DNA of 64,000 bases from Aquibacillus saliphilus (GTDB lineage: Bacteria > Bacillota > Bacilli > Bacillales > Amphibacillaceae): NCBI RefSeq assembly GCF_020404745.1, contig NZ_JAIZAP010000013.1, forward strand, positions 62,001 to 126,000, in the 5' to 3' direction. Made by a program: the position numbers and the translations under genes. How positions within the stretch are numbered: the first letter of the stretch is position 1; each line of letters begins with the position of its first letter. Positions 36,208 to 44,184 of the stretch are shown here, in pieces. The notes beneath the pieces were generated by a model. The model made no database searches and was not told the origin of the DNA. It worked only from the letters and a program-made list of their open reading frames with translations.

Positions 36208-36960
36208 CTAAACAAATGAAAAAGCAACTGCAATCCCCGCACCAATTGCGAATGCTGTTAGAAAGGCTTCCGCACCCTTGGAGAGACCAGATACAAGATG
36301 ACCTGCCATTAAATCCCGAACAGCATTTGTTATTAATAAGCCTGGAACAAGAGGCATAACTGACCCGATTATAATCTTATCTAACTCATGGCCGACACCT
36401 AAATAGATAAACAATAATGCGAGACACCCGATAATAAGCGAGGCTAAAAATTCTGCAAAAAAGCGAATTTCAACAATATGATTAAAGTAAACCATCGATG
36501 AAAAGCCAATTCCTCCGGCAATAATTGCCGGCATGAAGTCATCCCATTGTCCTTTAAACATTATCGTAAAACAACCGCTAACCAAAGCAGCAGCCAGGAT
36601 CTGGATAACAAGTGAGTAGGCGTGATTTTGGGCTTCAACCTCTTTCAATAATTCACTTGCCTCAGATAAAGTAAGCTCTCCACTACTGATTCGCCTTGAG
36701 ATACTATTTACTACTGTTACTTTATGTAAATCTGTTGAACGTTCTGTAATTCTGACAAAGTTAGTTGCTTTTGTCCCTTCAATTGAAAACATAATACCTG
36801 TAGGAGTTACATAACTTTGAGAATCTTTAATACCAAAAGAAGCAGCCATTCTCATCATCGTATCTTCCACGCGATATGTTTCTCCTCCACTTTGAAGCAT
36901 GACTTTACCAGCTAATAAACATATTTTAATTATTTGATTCGTATTTTGATTGTTTTTCAT
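36208..36960 (-). CDS. Threonine/serine exporter subunit (ThrE N-terminal half, DUF1212/YjjP type)
   Basis: A 250-residue protein with a cytoplasmic N-terminal part containing SGGETYRVEDTMMRMAASFG (ThrE N-terminal signature, residues 20-39) and FVRITERSTDLHKV, followed by about five membrane segments with GSVMPLVPGLLITNAVRDL near residue 205. It forms the exporter with the smaller subunit directly downstream. ATG start at 36960. The pair is likely an operon of two genes, possibly extended to the AEC gene. Export of threonine/serine is from family knowledge. Confidence 0.88.
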   Translation of the reverse strand: MKNNQNTNQIIKICLLAGKVMLQSGGETYRVEDTMMRMAASFGIKDSQSYVTPTGIMFSIEGTKATNFVRITERSTDLHKVTVVNSISRRISSGELTLSEASELLKEVEAQNHAYSLVIQILAAALVSGCFTIMFKGQWDDFMPAIIAGGIGFSSMVYFNHIVEIRFFAEFLASLIIGCLALLFIYLGVGHELDKIIIGSVMPLVPGLLITNAVRDLMAGHLVSGLSKGAEAFLTAFAIGAGIAVAFSFV

Positions 36961-37126
36961 AAAATCTCTCCGACTTCAAACTAGAGTTATATTCGCTATT
37001 ATAATGGGTTTCTACCTTTAAATATAGTAGTAATATCCTTTTAGATTCAAATAAAAGTCTTTTCGCTATCTGTACTTGCAGGATATAGTCACCTGCTTAT
37101 TTTATAATTTTCCAAACAAATTAAAG

Positions 37127-37154
37127 ATTGAGGCAGCGCCTTCGCTACCTCAAT
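37127..37154 (-). terminator. Terminator of the MFS gene
   Basis: ATTGAGG pairs with CCTCAAT, with AGC/GCT continuing inside, followed on the minus strand by CTTTAATTT; 19 bases after the MFS stop. Confidence 0.7.
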
Positions 37155-37173
37155 TTCCCCCAATTTAATAATC

Positions 37174-38331
37174 TTACGGTTTTCCAAACGGAAATGCATG
37201 ATATAACGTAAGCAGTATGCTTCCTATGAGTGATAAGACTCCCATTGTAAAGTAAAGCGTTCCACCACCTGCAGTATCAATTAACGCTCCTCCAATTAAA
37301 GATCCAATAATACCAGACAGACCGAAGAATACAGATACGAATAAAAGGTGCCCAGTTGATTGTAAGTTTTTCGGTATTAACCTTGCTACATATTGAAAAG
37401 CAGATAAGTAAAAAATACCAAAGGTTAAACCATGCAATACTTGGAGTAATACAATTAGAACTGGATCATCAATGATAGAATAGCTAAACCACCGGAAACT
37501 GTATAACAATCCTGCTGCAATAATAAATAGTAGCGGGTGAAATTTACGGAACCAAAAAGCTGCTAAAGCAAACACTAACGCCTCACTGGCTACTCCAATA
37601 AACCATGACAGCCCAATTATACTTTCTGTTCCACCAAGACTTGCTATATATATACCCATAAAACTATCATTTGCACGGTGTGTAATTGTAAGAAACATGA
37701 TTAAAAATAAAAAGATTAGAAAAGGACGGTTTTTAAGCAATACTTTTACATCACTTAATTGAATTGGTTGTGTTTCTACTTTCACATCCTTTAGGATAAA
37801 AGCAACAACTAACGCTGCTGCGGCAAAAAATAAATAAGGCCAGACGATATACTGAATCCCGACCATTGATAGAAACTCACCTACAAGTAAAGAAGACGTT
37901 GCGAAACCAATCGAACCCCACGTCCGAATAGCGCCAAATGATTTGCCTAGCGCTTGCGCCCTGCGCTGAGATAAACTATCACCTAATGCACCAATCGGCG
38001 AAGCAAAAAAGAACATTGCTGCTCCCATAATTAAGACAGTTACCAAACTATCCATTTGAAAGAATATAGTACTAAACAATAATACTCCAACCAAACAAAG
38101 GATTATTATTCGCTTTACTGTTTGGTACTTATCGCTCATATAACCCCAGAACGGCTGAGATATAATAGCTGCCATCGGACCAATTGCTAAAATCCAACCA
38201 ATTTGTTTCCCATCGAAGCCTTTGTATTGAAGAAACAATGGGAGAAAGCTAACGATTACAGTATTTGCTGCATGAAAACTAAATAACAGCATTTTTAATG
38301 GTACCAACGTATCTTTATCTCTATTTAACAC
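37174..38331 (-). CDS. MFS transporter (12-helix, LacY/nucleoside-symporter-like)
   Basis: A 385-residue major facilitator with 12 hydrophobic segments. The loop 2-3 motif GYMSDKYQTVKR (near residue 65) and related QRRAQALGKSFGAIRTWGSIGFA near 120 match the MFS_1-like group that includes YwbF/YunJ-like proteins. Start taken as GTG at 38331, eight bases after AGGGAGA; the ATG at 38352 lies before that site. It is 43 bp downstream of the flavin reductase gene and may be cotranscribed with it. Substrate unknown; drug or sugar transport are both possible. Confidence 0.8.
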   Translation of the reverse strand: MLNRDKDTLVPLKMLLFSFHAANTVIVSFLPLFLQYKGFDGKQIGWILAIGPMAAIISQPFWGYMSDKYQTVKRIIILCLVGVLLFSTIFFQMDSLVTVLIMGAAMFFFASPIGALGDSLSQRRAQALGKSFGAIRTWGSIGFATSSLLVGEFLSMVGIQYIVWPYLFFAAAALVVAFILKDVKVETQPIQLSDVKVLLKNRPFLIFLFLIMFLTITHRANDSFMGIYIASLGGTESIIGLSWFIGVASEALVFALAAFWFRKFHPLLFIIAAGLLYSFRWFSYSIIDDPVLIVLLQVLHGLTFGIFYLSAFQYVARLIPKNLQSTGHLLFVSVFFGLSGIIGSLIGGALIDTAGGGTLYFTMGVLSLIGSILLTLYHAFPFGKP

Positions 38332-38374
38332 TGTACAATCTCTCCCTATCATGATGCCATCTTAGGAATGTCTG

Positions 38375-38986
38375 TTAATTTTTATCCAAATCTTTATTTG
38401 GCAATCCAAAAAAATCATTAATGTAAGTATAGTCTCCAGCCATTCGTCCTATTACATTTAGTTTTTTGGGATCAACTTTATCATTAGTCATATGAACATC
38501 ATCTTTTATATGGTAACAAACCAGTCGACCAAGAACGAGGTTCCCTTCACCCACTGTAACAATTTGATCTAACTTACACTCCATCGACACTGGAGCCTCG
38601 GCTACTCTTTTTGGACTGATTAAATCGCTAGCTACTTTGGAAAGTTTAGCTTTCTCAAATTCATCTTCAGTTGGTTGATAGACTTGACTGCTCTCAAACA
38701 TTTGATTTGCTAATGCCTCAGAAACAATATTTATTACAAAGCTACCAGTCTTTTTAATATTTGATAAAGTATCCTTCTCACCTGACGCTCGTTCTTTTCC
38801 AGAGCCAATTGAAAAACATAATGTAATCGGATTCATAGAAGCTACAGTGAAAAAGCTGAAAGGTGCAATATTGTCATTTCCCTGGTCATCAACGGTTGAG
38901 ACCCATGCTATTGGTCTAGGAACTACAGCACCTTTAACTAACTTACTCATATCGTGATTTTTAAATTGTTGCTCATTTATAATCAT
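38375..38986 (-). CDS. Flavin reductase family (flavoredoxin-like) protein
   Basis: A 203-residue FMN-binding split-barrel protein. Typical motifs are VVPRPIAWVSTVDDQGNDNIAPFSFF (cited by VVPRPIAW and NIAPFSFF) at residues 21-47, SGKERASGEKDTLSNI near 60 and GRLVCYHI near 150. Members bind FMN and reduce it or other acceptors with NAD(P)H. The start is ATG 38986, ten bases after GAGGAGA; two upstream in-frame candidates precede or touch that site. It is followed by the MFS transporter. Physiological partner unknown. Confidence 0.85.
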   Translation of the reverse strand: MIINEQQFKNHDMSKLVKGAVVPRPIAWVSTVDDQGNDNIAPFSFFTVASMNPITLCFSIGSGKERASGEKDTLSNIKKTGSFVINIVSEALANQMFESSQVYQPTEDEFEKAKLSKVASDLISPKRVAEAPVSMECKLDQIVTVGEGNLVLGRLVCYHIKDDVHMTNDKVDPKKLNVIGRMAGDYTYINDFFGLPNKDLDKN

Positions 38987-39128
38987 AGTTAGCATTCTCC
39001 TCAGTTTGATGCCTTTTGACAACTATATCAATCATCGAACATTTATAGTTATCTTTACGCTACATATTATACGGTTAAACTGACCTCAATGAAAGCAACA
39101 ACACTCCTACTCTACAAAGCGTGAAGAA

Positions 39129-39164
39129 TAAATAAACCAACCTAGTTAGGCTGGTTTATTTTAT
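39129..39164 (-). terminator. Terminator of the MarR-ABC operon
   Basis: AATAAACCAxCCTA pairs with TAGGxTGGTTTATT; the flanking T-run on the minus strand follows. It starts 17 bases after the permease stop. Confidence 0.82.
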
Positions 39165-39181
39165 CTCTTATCTATCCTAAA

Positions 39182-40012
39182 TTAAGCTTCAGACTTAGAA
39201 AATCGTACCGTTGCTAAAACAATAAAGATTACACTTAATAAGCTAACAACGATAACTTCCTCAGAAAATGTAATGACATGATTAAAAACAGATAAATTTA
39301 GTCCCATCGCTTCTCTTAGAGCTGGTGCCATTTGCTCAGGCTGAAGGATGATTTTTTTAAACATATCTACAGAATAGGTCAACGGATTAATTTTAACCAA
39401 AAAGTTCATCCAAGTAGGCATCCCACTTAATGGGAAAAGAGCTCCCGATAAAAATAACATCGGGAAGATCAAAATCTGGATTACCATTTGAAATCCTTGA
39501 GAGGTTTTTAGCGTTGTTGCTATTAATAAGCCAATTGCAGACAGCGCAAAAGCCACTAAGAACATAACTGGTATAAGTTGCAGAACCATAGAGAAGGTTA
39601 TTGTCACTCCAATAAAAGGAACAAAAATAAGCATCATTAGCCCTTGGAAAAGAGCTACAGTGCTTCCTCCTAATACTTTGCCTATTGCAATTGAAACTCT
39701 CGACATGGGCGAAACAAGTATTTCACGCATATATCCGAATTCTCTATCCTGAACGACTGACATCGCCGAAAAGATGGCGGTATTAAAAACTGTCATGCCA
39801 ATAATTCCAGGAAACATAAATTCAACAAAATCAAAATCGGCGAGTGGTCCGGCTGATTCTGCGCCTCCAATCATTGATGACATCGCTCCACTCATTCCAC
39901 TACCAAATAAAATTAAAAACATAAAAGGCATCGCAAAAGACCCAATCAGCCTTGCTCGGTCTCTAAAAAATTTAATAACATCTCTTTGCCAAATTGCAAT
40001 GACCCCTTCCAT
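39182..40012 (-). CDS. ABC-2 type exporter permease (DrrB-like)
   Basis: A 276-residue ABC-2 permease with six hydrophobic segments and a central EFGYMREILVSPMSR motif near residue 92 that is diagnostic of the DrrB/NodJ type. It pairs with the DrrA-like ATPase encoded 1 bp upstream and is the last gene of a MarR-led operon, so an inducible drug or toxic-compound exporter is likely. The N-terminus IAIWQRDVIKFFRDRARLIG is a typical amphipathic elbow. Substrate unknown. Confidence 0.88.
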   Translation of the reverse strand: MEGVIAIWQRDVIKFFRDRARLIGSFAMPFMFLILFGSGMSGAMSSMIGGAESAGPLADFDFVEFMFPGIIGMTVFNTAIFSAMSVVQDREFGYMREILVSPMSRVSIAIGKVLGGSTVALFQGLMMLIFVPFIGVTITFSMVLQLIPVMFLVAFALSAIGLLIATTLKTSQGFQMVIQILIFPMLFLSGALFPLSGMPTWMNFLVKINPLTYSVDMFKKIILQPEQMAPALREAMGLNLSVFNHVITFSEEVIVVSLLSVIFIVLATVRFSKSEA

Positions 40013-40013
40013 T

Positions 40014-40994
40014 CTAATGCGGCCCCCTTTTCATTTGCTTTTTCGCAAGATCTCGTTTTGACATTGTTTCTTCTCTAATCTCTCGTCCAGTTAGATTTAG
40101 AAATACATCATTTAGCGTTGGTCTTCTAAGATTCACACTCGTTATTGAGATATCAAATTCTTTGACAAAGTTAACTAAAAATTCACTACCCTTATTGACT
40201 TGAAACGTGAGTGTTTTGTTGTCTGATTCAGATACCTCTGTATTGTATGTTTCTTCAATTCGCTTTTTTGCTTTTGCATTGTCTTCAGTTGAGATTTCAA
40301 TGATATCTCCACCTACGTTATTTTTCAGTGCCTCTGGTGTATCTAACGCAATTAATTTGCCATTGTCCATGACAGCAACCCGGTCACAGATTTCAGATTC
40401 ATCCATATAGTGGGTTGTTAAGAATATAGTAATGCCTGCTTTTTCCTTCAATTTTAAAATATATTCCCATATATGATTGCGTGTTTGTGGATCAAGACCG
40501 ACTGTCGGTTCATCAAGAAATAGCACCTTGGGATAATGCAGTAGTCCTCTGGCAATTTCTAAGCGACGCTTCATACCACCTGAAAAAGTTTCAACGATAT
40601 TGGAACGTTTATCCGTAAGGTCCACAATCTCAAGCACTTCCTGAATCCGTTCTTCCCTTTTGTGTTTTTCAATGTTATAAAACTTACAATGTAACATTAG
40701 ATTTTCATTTGCTGTTAATTTCTCATCTAAGGTTTGTTCTTGGAAAATGAGACCTATGCTTGCCCTTACATCATTTTTCTTTTTAACAGTATCATAACCA
40801 TTAATAGTGGCAGTCCCACTAGATGGTTTGATGATTGTTGAAAGCATATTTATCGTAGTACTTTTACCCGCACCATTTGGACCTAAAAACCCAAAGATTT
40901 CTCCTTCTTTAATTACTAGATCCACACCTTTAACAGCTTCAAAATCTTTGTAGTGTTTTTTCAGCCCCTTGACTTCGACAATATTCTCAGCCAT
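40014..40994 (-). CDS. ABC exporter ATP-binding protein (DrrA-like)
   Basis: A 326-residue ABC ATPase of the DRA family. Walker A GPNGAGKST near residue 38, Q-loop FQEQTLDEKLT near 85, signature TFSGGMKRRLEIARGLLH near 138 and Walker B VLFLDEPTVGLDPQ near 160 are intact. A C-terminal DUF4162-like extension (about 225-320) with NLRRPTLNDVFLNLTGREI is typical of DrrA. ATG directly after the marR stop; permease follows by 1 bp. The tight three-gene arrangement implies coupled translation and MarR control. Confidence 0.92.
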   Translation of the reverse strand: MAENIVEVKGLKKHYKDFEAVKGVDLVIKEGEIFGFLGPNGAGKSTTINMLSTIIKPSSGTATINGYDTVKKKNDVRASIGLIFQEQTLDEKLTANENLMLHCKFYNIEKHKREERIQEVLEIVDLTDKRSNIVETFSGGMKRRLEIARGLLHYPKVLFLDEPTVGLDPQTRNHIWEYILKLKEKAGITIFLTTHYMDESEICDRVAVMDNGKLIALDTPEALKNNVGGDIIEISTEDNAKAKKRIEETYNTEVSESDNKTLTFQVNKGSEFLVNFVKEFDISITSVNLRRPTLNDVFLNLTGREIREETMSKRDLAKKQMKRGPH

Positions 40995-41450
40995 TTATTC
41001 ACACCTCAAATTCTTGGTTTTTTTACCACTTAGCAGGGTTCTAAGTGTATTTAGACCTGTCAATACTTGCTCTATTTGTTCGTTTGTAGCATCTGCAGCA
41101 ATCGTTCCTAAGAACTGTGTTACCGTTTCATGGAACGAATGATGCAGCTCTTCCACTTGTTCAGACAAAACAACATGAACAACCCGTCTATCCACCTCAC
41201 TCCTCATTCTTTTCACATAACCTGATTTTTCTAGTCGGTCTATTATCCCAGATACTGTACTATTGGCTAAGTTCATTTTGGTGCTAATTTCACTAACCTT
41301 CAGCTTTTTCTCCTCCGCCAACATAAAAATAACCATCATTTGAGGTGGAGTTAAATCATTTTCCTTAAACGCTTCTCTTAGCTGAGCATTTAAGGTTGCA
41401 TTTACCTCCCTTATCAATGAGGCAATTTCAGAACCACTTTCTTGTTTCAT
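40995..41450 (-). CDS. MarR-family transcriptional regulator
   Basis: A 151-residue winged-helix regulator: PPQMMVIFMLAEEKKLKVSEI begins the DNA-binding lobe and the recognition helix is NLANSTVSGIIDRLEKSGYV (near residues 58-77), followed by the wing residues RSEVDRRVVHVVLS. It leads the operon with the DrrAB-like exporter, and two near-palindromic sites upstream (41494-41505, 41524-41535) are candidate operators. The start is ATG 41450, eight bases after GGGTG; the TTG at 41465 precedes that site. Probably an autorepressor relieved by exporter substrates. Confidence 0.9.
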   Translation of the reverse strand: MKQESGSEIASLIREVNATLNAQLREAFKENDLTPPQMMVIFMLAEEKKLKVSEISTKMNLANSTVSGIIDRLEKSGYVKRMRSEVDRRVVHVVLSEQVEELHHSFHETVTQFLGTIAADATNEQIEQVLTGLNTLRTLLSGKKTKNLRCE

Positions 41451-41489
41451 CTTTTTATCACCCAAATAATTATTATATTTTGAAAACTA

Positions 41490-41539
41490 ATATTTCGTAT
41501 GCGAATTATTATATCATGAATGCTTCGCATACGAAATAT
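41490..41539 (-). promoter_or_regulatory. Double MarR-type operator around the marR promoter
   Basis: TTCGTATGCGAA (41494-41505) and TTCGCATACGAA (41524-41535) are themselves near-palindromes and are mirror images within a 16-bp perfect inverted repeat (41490-41505 and 41524-41539). Their centres are 30 bp apart, about three helical turns. A minus-strand TATAAT lies between them, so binding should block the promoter. Confidence 0.75.
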
Positions 41540-41567
41540 ATAATGTCATCACTCTTGTAATTATTAA

Positions 41568-41706
41568 ATCAAAAAATATTGATATTACCTATTGTCAATT
41601 CCACTAATTGGTAATATACTTTAATCAAATAAAATTGATATATGCTTTCCATCTAGACTTTGTCTGTTTATATGCACTTATTTTATATCAACTTTTTTTG
41701 ATATAA
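41568..41706 (+). promoter_or_regulatory. Three ATCAA-N6-TTGAT operators upstream of the permease
   Basis: The exact pattern ATCAA-N6-TTGAT occurs at 41568-41583, 41624-41639 and 41687-41702; the last is extended to a 9-bp palindrome TTATATCAA/TTGATATAA ending at the ribosome binding site. This is the arrangement of ArsR/SmtB-family operators. No arsR-like gene is adjacent, so a repressor encoded elsewhere is implied. Confidence 0.7.
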
Positions 41707-41717
41707 GGAGGGTTAAC

Positions 41718-42584
41718 ATGATCAATCAAGCTTTTATAAGTTTTATTAAGATCGCGGTCGAATTAACATTACTTTTTGTTGTAATCACATTCGTAATTAG
41801 CTTACTTCAACAATATATACCTTACGAAAAAATGGAAAAGAAATTGTCAGGTAAAAACAAGTATATCGCTGCATTATTTACACTACTATTTGCCTTTATT
41901 ACACCATTTTGCTCATGTTCAACTATCCCCGTTGTCGTAAACATGCTGAAAAAAAAGCTCCCATTTTCAATTGTGATGATATTTCTTTTTTCTTCACCAG
42001 TATTAGATCCTACCATACTAACCATCATGGCTGTCATCATGGGCTTTAAAGTTACCGTTATCTATACGTTAGTAACTGCTAGCCTGTCCGTAATAATCGG
42101 CTTCACTCTTGAATCATTAAAAATGGAAAGAGCAGTAAAACACGTAGTAATGAAAGGATACCAAGAAAAAAAGGTGAAGTTCAGCTTCAAGTCTGCTTGG
42201 AAAGAAACACTTGAGTTAATGAATAGTGTTTATCCATACTTATTAATCGGATCAGCTATTGGCGCAGTCATTTATGGCTTCGTTCCAACCGATTGGATAG
42301 CTACTACATTCGGTAAAGAGGACTGGTGGTTGATTCCTTTAGCTGCTATCGTTGGTCTTCCGCTATATATCCGCTTATCGAGCATGATTCCTATTTCACA
42401 GATGCTCATCTTAAAAGGGATGGCACTTGGGCCAGTAATGGCTATGATGATAAGTTCAGCCGGAGCAAGCTTACCAGAGGTAGTGGTGCTGAAATCACTA
42501 TTTAAAACGGAATTAGTCATTTTATTTGTCATATCAGTTATTGCAATGTCTACTATATCTGGATTTCTATTTTACTTTATTTAA
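41718..42584 (+). CDS. ArsP/YraQ-type permease (DUF318)
   Basis: A 288-residue membrane protein with about eight hydrophobic segments in two repeats. The first repeat carries the family signature TPFCSCSTIPVV near residue 61 and SSPVLDPTIL near 91; the second has the weaker VGLPLYIRLSSMIPIS near 210 and SSAGASLPEVVVLKSL near 242. ArsP members with FCSCS export trivalent organoarsenicals; other family members have unknown substrates. ATG with AAGGAGGGTT. Downstream is a small Cys-Cys protein, probably cotranscribed. Three ArsR-like operators precede it. Confidence 0.85.
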   Translation: MINQAFISFIKIAVELTLLFVVITFVISLLQQYIPYEKMEKKLSGKNKYIAALFTLLFAFITPFCSCSTIPVVVNMLKKKLPFSIVMIFLFSSPVLDPTILTIMAVIMGFKVTVIYTLVTASLSVIIGFTLESLKMERAVKHVVMKGYQEKKVKFSFKSAWKETLELMNSVYPYLLIGSAIGAVIYGFVPTDWIATTFGKEDWWLIPLAAIVGLPLYIRLSSMIPISQMLILKGMALGPVMAMMISSAGASLPEVVVLKSLFKTELVILFVISVIAMSTISGFLFYFI

Positions 42585-42618
42585 TTTACCGTAAATAGAA
42601 AGAAAAGGAGGTGATAGC

Positions 42619-42744
42619 ATGATTGAATTTATAAAAAAATTAACAAGTAAAAATGAAAAAAACGACGATAACTGCTGTAACTTTGACATTAAAGAAGTAA
42701 GTGAAAATGAGACAAGTGACCATGAGGTAGAAAAAAAGGAATAG
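42619..42744 (+). CDS. 41-residue Cys-Cys peptide downstream of the permease
   Basis: A very small protein translated from an ATG with an optimal AAAGGAGGTGATAGC leader. The N-terminus is basic (MIEFIKKLTSKNEK), the middle has adjacent cysteines in DDNCCNFDIKEV and the C-terminus is acidic. It starts 34 bases after the permease stop and ends just before a terminator, so the two genes form an operon. The vicinal cysteines suggest binding of a soft metal or metalloid and delivery to the permease, which is an inference. Similar short CC proteins are seen next to DUF318 permeases. Confidence 0.75.
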   Translation: MIEFIKKLTSKNEKNDDNCCNFDIKEVSENETSDHEVEKKE

Positions 42745-42767
42745 AGGCGCAGATGGGGCACACCTAA

Positions 42768-42806
42768 AAATCCCGAATAAGCGGCTGAGTCACTTATTCG
42801 GGATTT
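42768..42806. terminator. Bidirectional terminator
   Basis: A 14-bp perfect stem AAATCCCGAATAAG/CTTATTCGGGATTT with an 11-nt loop separates the convergent permease/CC-peptide operon and the CAP-protein gene. The minus strand has the better T-run. Confidence 0.88.
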
Positions 42807-42830
42807 AGTAAATAAGAAATGAAAATCCTG

Positions 42831-43628
42831 TTATTTTTTTATAAAAAGCTGCGTCCAGTAATTACCATTCGTTGCATGTCCGACACCAATATGTGTTACA
42901 TCTTTATTAAGAATATTCTTTTTGTGCCCTGGACTATTCATCCAGCCATTAACAACCTCTTCTGCCGATTGCTGCCCGGAGGCTATATTCTCTGCTGCAG
43001 TTGTATAATCAATACCAAACTCTTTTAACATGTCAAATGGTGATCCATATGTCGGTGAGGTATGTGAAAAATAATTATTAGCAGCCATATCGTCTGATTT
43101 TTTCTGCGCCACATTGGTTAGTTCTGTATCAGCAGACAAATTTGATAACCCGTTTTGCTGACGTTGTTCGTTAGTCAGTCGAACTACTTCCTTTTCTACT
43201 TCACTTATTTCGCCATCATTTGCACCAGCATTGTTATCAGCTGCATTAGTGTCACCGGTGTTGTTTTCTGTATTATCTTCTGGCGGCGATGTCCTTATCC
43301 CGTCATTTCCTTGTGTGTTTTGTTGCTTGTTTTGTTCTGTATCTTGTTGTGTGTTTTGTTGCCCTCTATTTGGTCCTTGCAAGCTTATTTGACCTTGTTC
43401 AGACCTTGTCATAAAGTTGAACCTATTTTGTTCTGTTCTATTAGTTACATTATCTTGTTGGCCACCAGGAGAATTAGGGCTGAAGATTATTGGATCAGCA
43501 TTAAAGTCGTTACTATTTTGTTCAGTCAAACCTTCATCTTGTTGGTCATTCATGCCCTGATTAGTTGTATTACATGCGGACAAAAATAGGATAGATGCAA
43601 TCAAAATTGCAAAACTTAATCTTAACAT
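42831..43628 (-). CDS. CAP-domain (SCP/YkwD-like) lipoprotein
   Basis: A 265-residue exported protein. The signal peptide ends in the lipobox LSAC (about Cys19). A long low-complexity linker rich in Gln, Asn and Thr (about residues 25-140) is followed by a CAP domain (about 145-265) with LTNEQRQQNGL, the ligand histidines in YFSHTSP and GWMNSPGHKKNILN and the final HIGVGHATNGNYWTQLF. These bacterial CAP proteins are common in spore-formers with unknown activity. The ATG at 43628 follows AGAGGTGA; a GTG at 43637 overlaps that site. Monocistronic. Confidence 0.88.
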   Translation of the reverse strand: MLRLSFAILIASILFLSACNTTNQGMNDQQDEGLTEQNSNDFNADPIIFSPNSPGGQQDNVTNRTEQNRFNFMTRSEQGQISLQGPNRGQQNTQQDTEQNKQQNTQGNDGIRTSPPEDNTENNTGDTNAADNNAGANDGEISEVEKEVVRLTNEQRQQNGLSNLSADTELTNVAQKKSDDMAANNYFSHTSPTYGSPFDMLKEFGIDYTTAAENIASGQQSAEEVVNGWMNSPGHKKNILNKDVTHIGVGHATNGNYWTQLFIKK

Positions 43629-43752
43629 TTCCTTCACCTCTTTATTATTGTTGATAACTATTAATGTCCGCTGAAAGGTTAAAGATATTCACAATTTAAG
43701 AAGGCATTTAACTGAAGTAAAACCAAAAAAAGTCAATTTATTAACACATAAA

Positions 43753-43789
43753 AAGACTACAAGTCAAAATCAAACTAATTTGTAGTCTT
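43753..43789. repeat. 10-bp inverted-repeat hairpin in a gene-free gap
   Basis: AAGACTACAA and TTGTAGTCTT pair around a 17-nt loop. In the 556-bp gap between the CAP gene and the ZIP gene I see only this hairpin, A/T-rich promoter-like sequence and the ZIP terminator; no gene. Confidence 0.4.
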
Positions 43790-44143
43790 ATCATTTATTC
43801 TAAACTGGAGTTAGTTGTCCTCCGCTGTGGATAAATTGTTCATAACTATTGATACCTTTTTGGCAGATGGATTCACATTGTTATTGGCTTAAGTAAATGT
43901 TCATTTTATCTAAGACATTTTTGACAGCCTGTCTGTAAAATCTTCTCCATTATGACTAGTACAAAATAGGACTAATTCCCTTATAAATTATATTAAATTT
44001 TTAATTTCCTTGCCATTTTTACATATCTAGATTGTCTACTGAGACAAAAAGAATTGAATTCGAGGGGAAGACGCTGGAATTGTGGCTATCACTGATAACG
44101 AGTTATACACAGTCAAATAGATTTTCACCTTCCTAGAAAATAA

Positions 44144-44173
44144 AACGGGTTATCCACATGTGAGTAACCCGTT
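44144..44173 (-). terminator. Terminator of the ZIP gene
   Basis: AACGGGTTA pairs with TAACCCGTT around a 12-nt loop, followed on the minus strand by TTATTTTC; 12 bases after the stop. Confidence 0.85.
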
Positions 44174-44184
44174 AGCTTTACTAC

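Noticed and set aside
39774-40061. 95-codon plus-strand frame opposite the ABC permease
   Set aside because: Antisense of a clear ABC-2 permease and without translation signals.
41450-41465. TTG start for marR
   Set aside because: It precedes the GGGTG ribosome binding site, which is correctly spaced only for the ATG at 41450.
43155-43589. 144-codon plus-strand frame opposite the CAP-protein gene
   Set aside because: It is the antisense of the Gln/Asn/Thr-rich linker of the lipoprotein; composition is Cys/Ile/Val-rich and no ribosome binding site is present.
43640-44140. Fourth copy of the short dispersed repeat near 44050
   Set aside because: Only scattered matches (for example a GACG-TGG spacing) and no shared ends.
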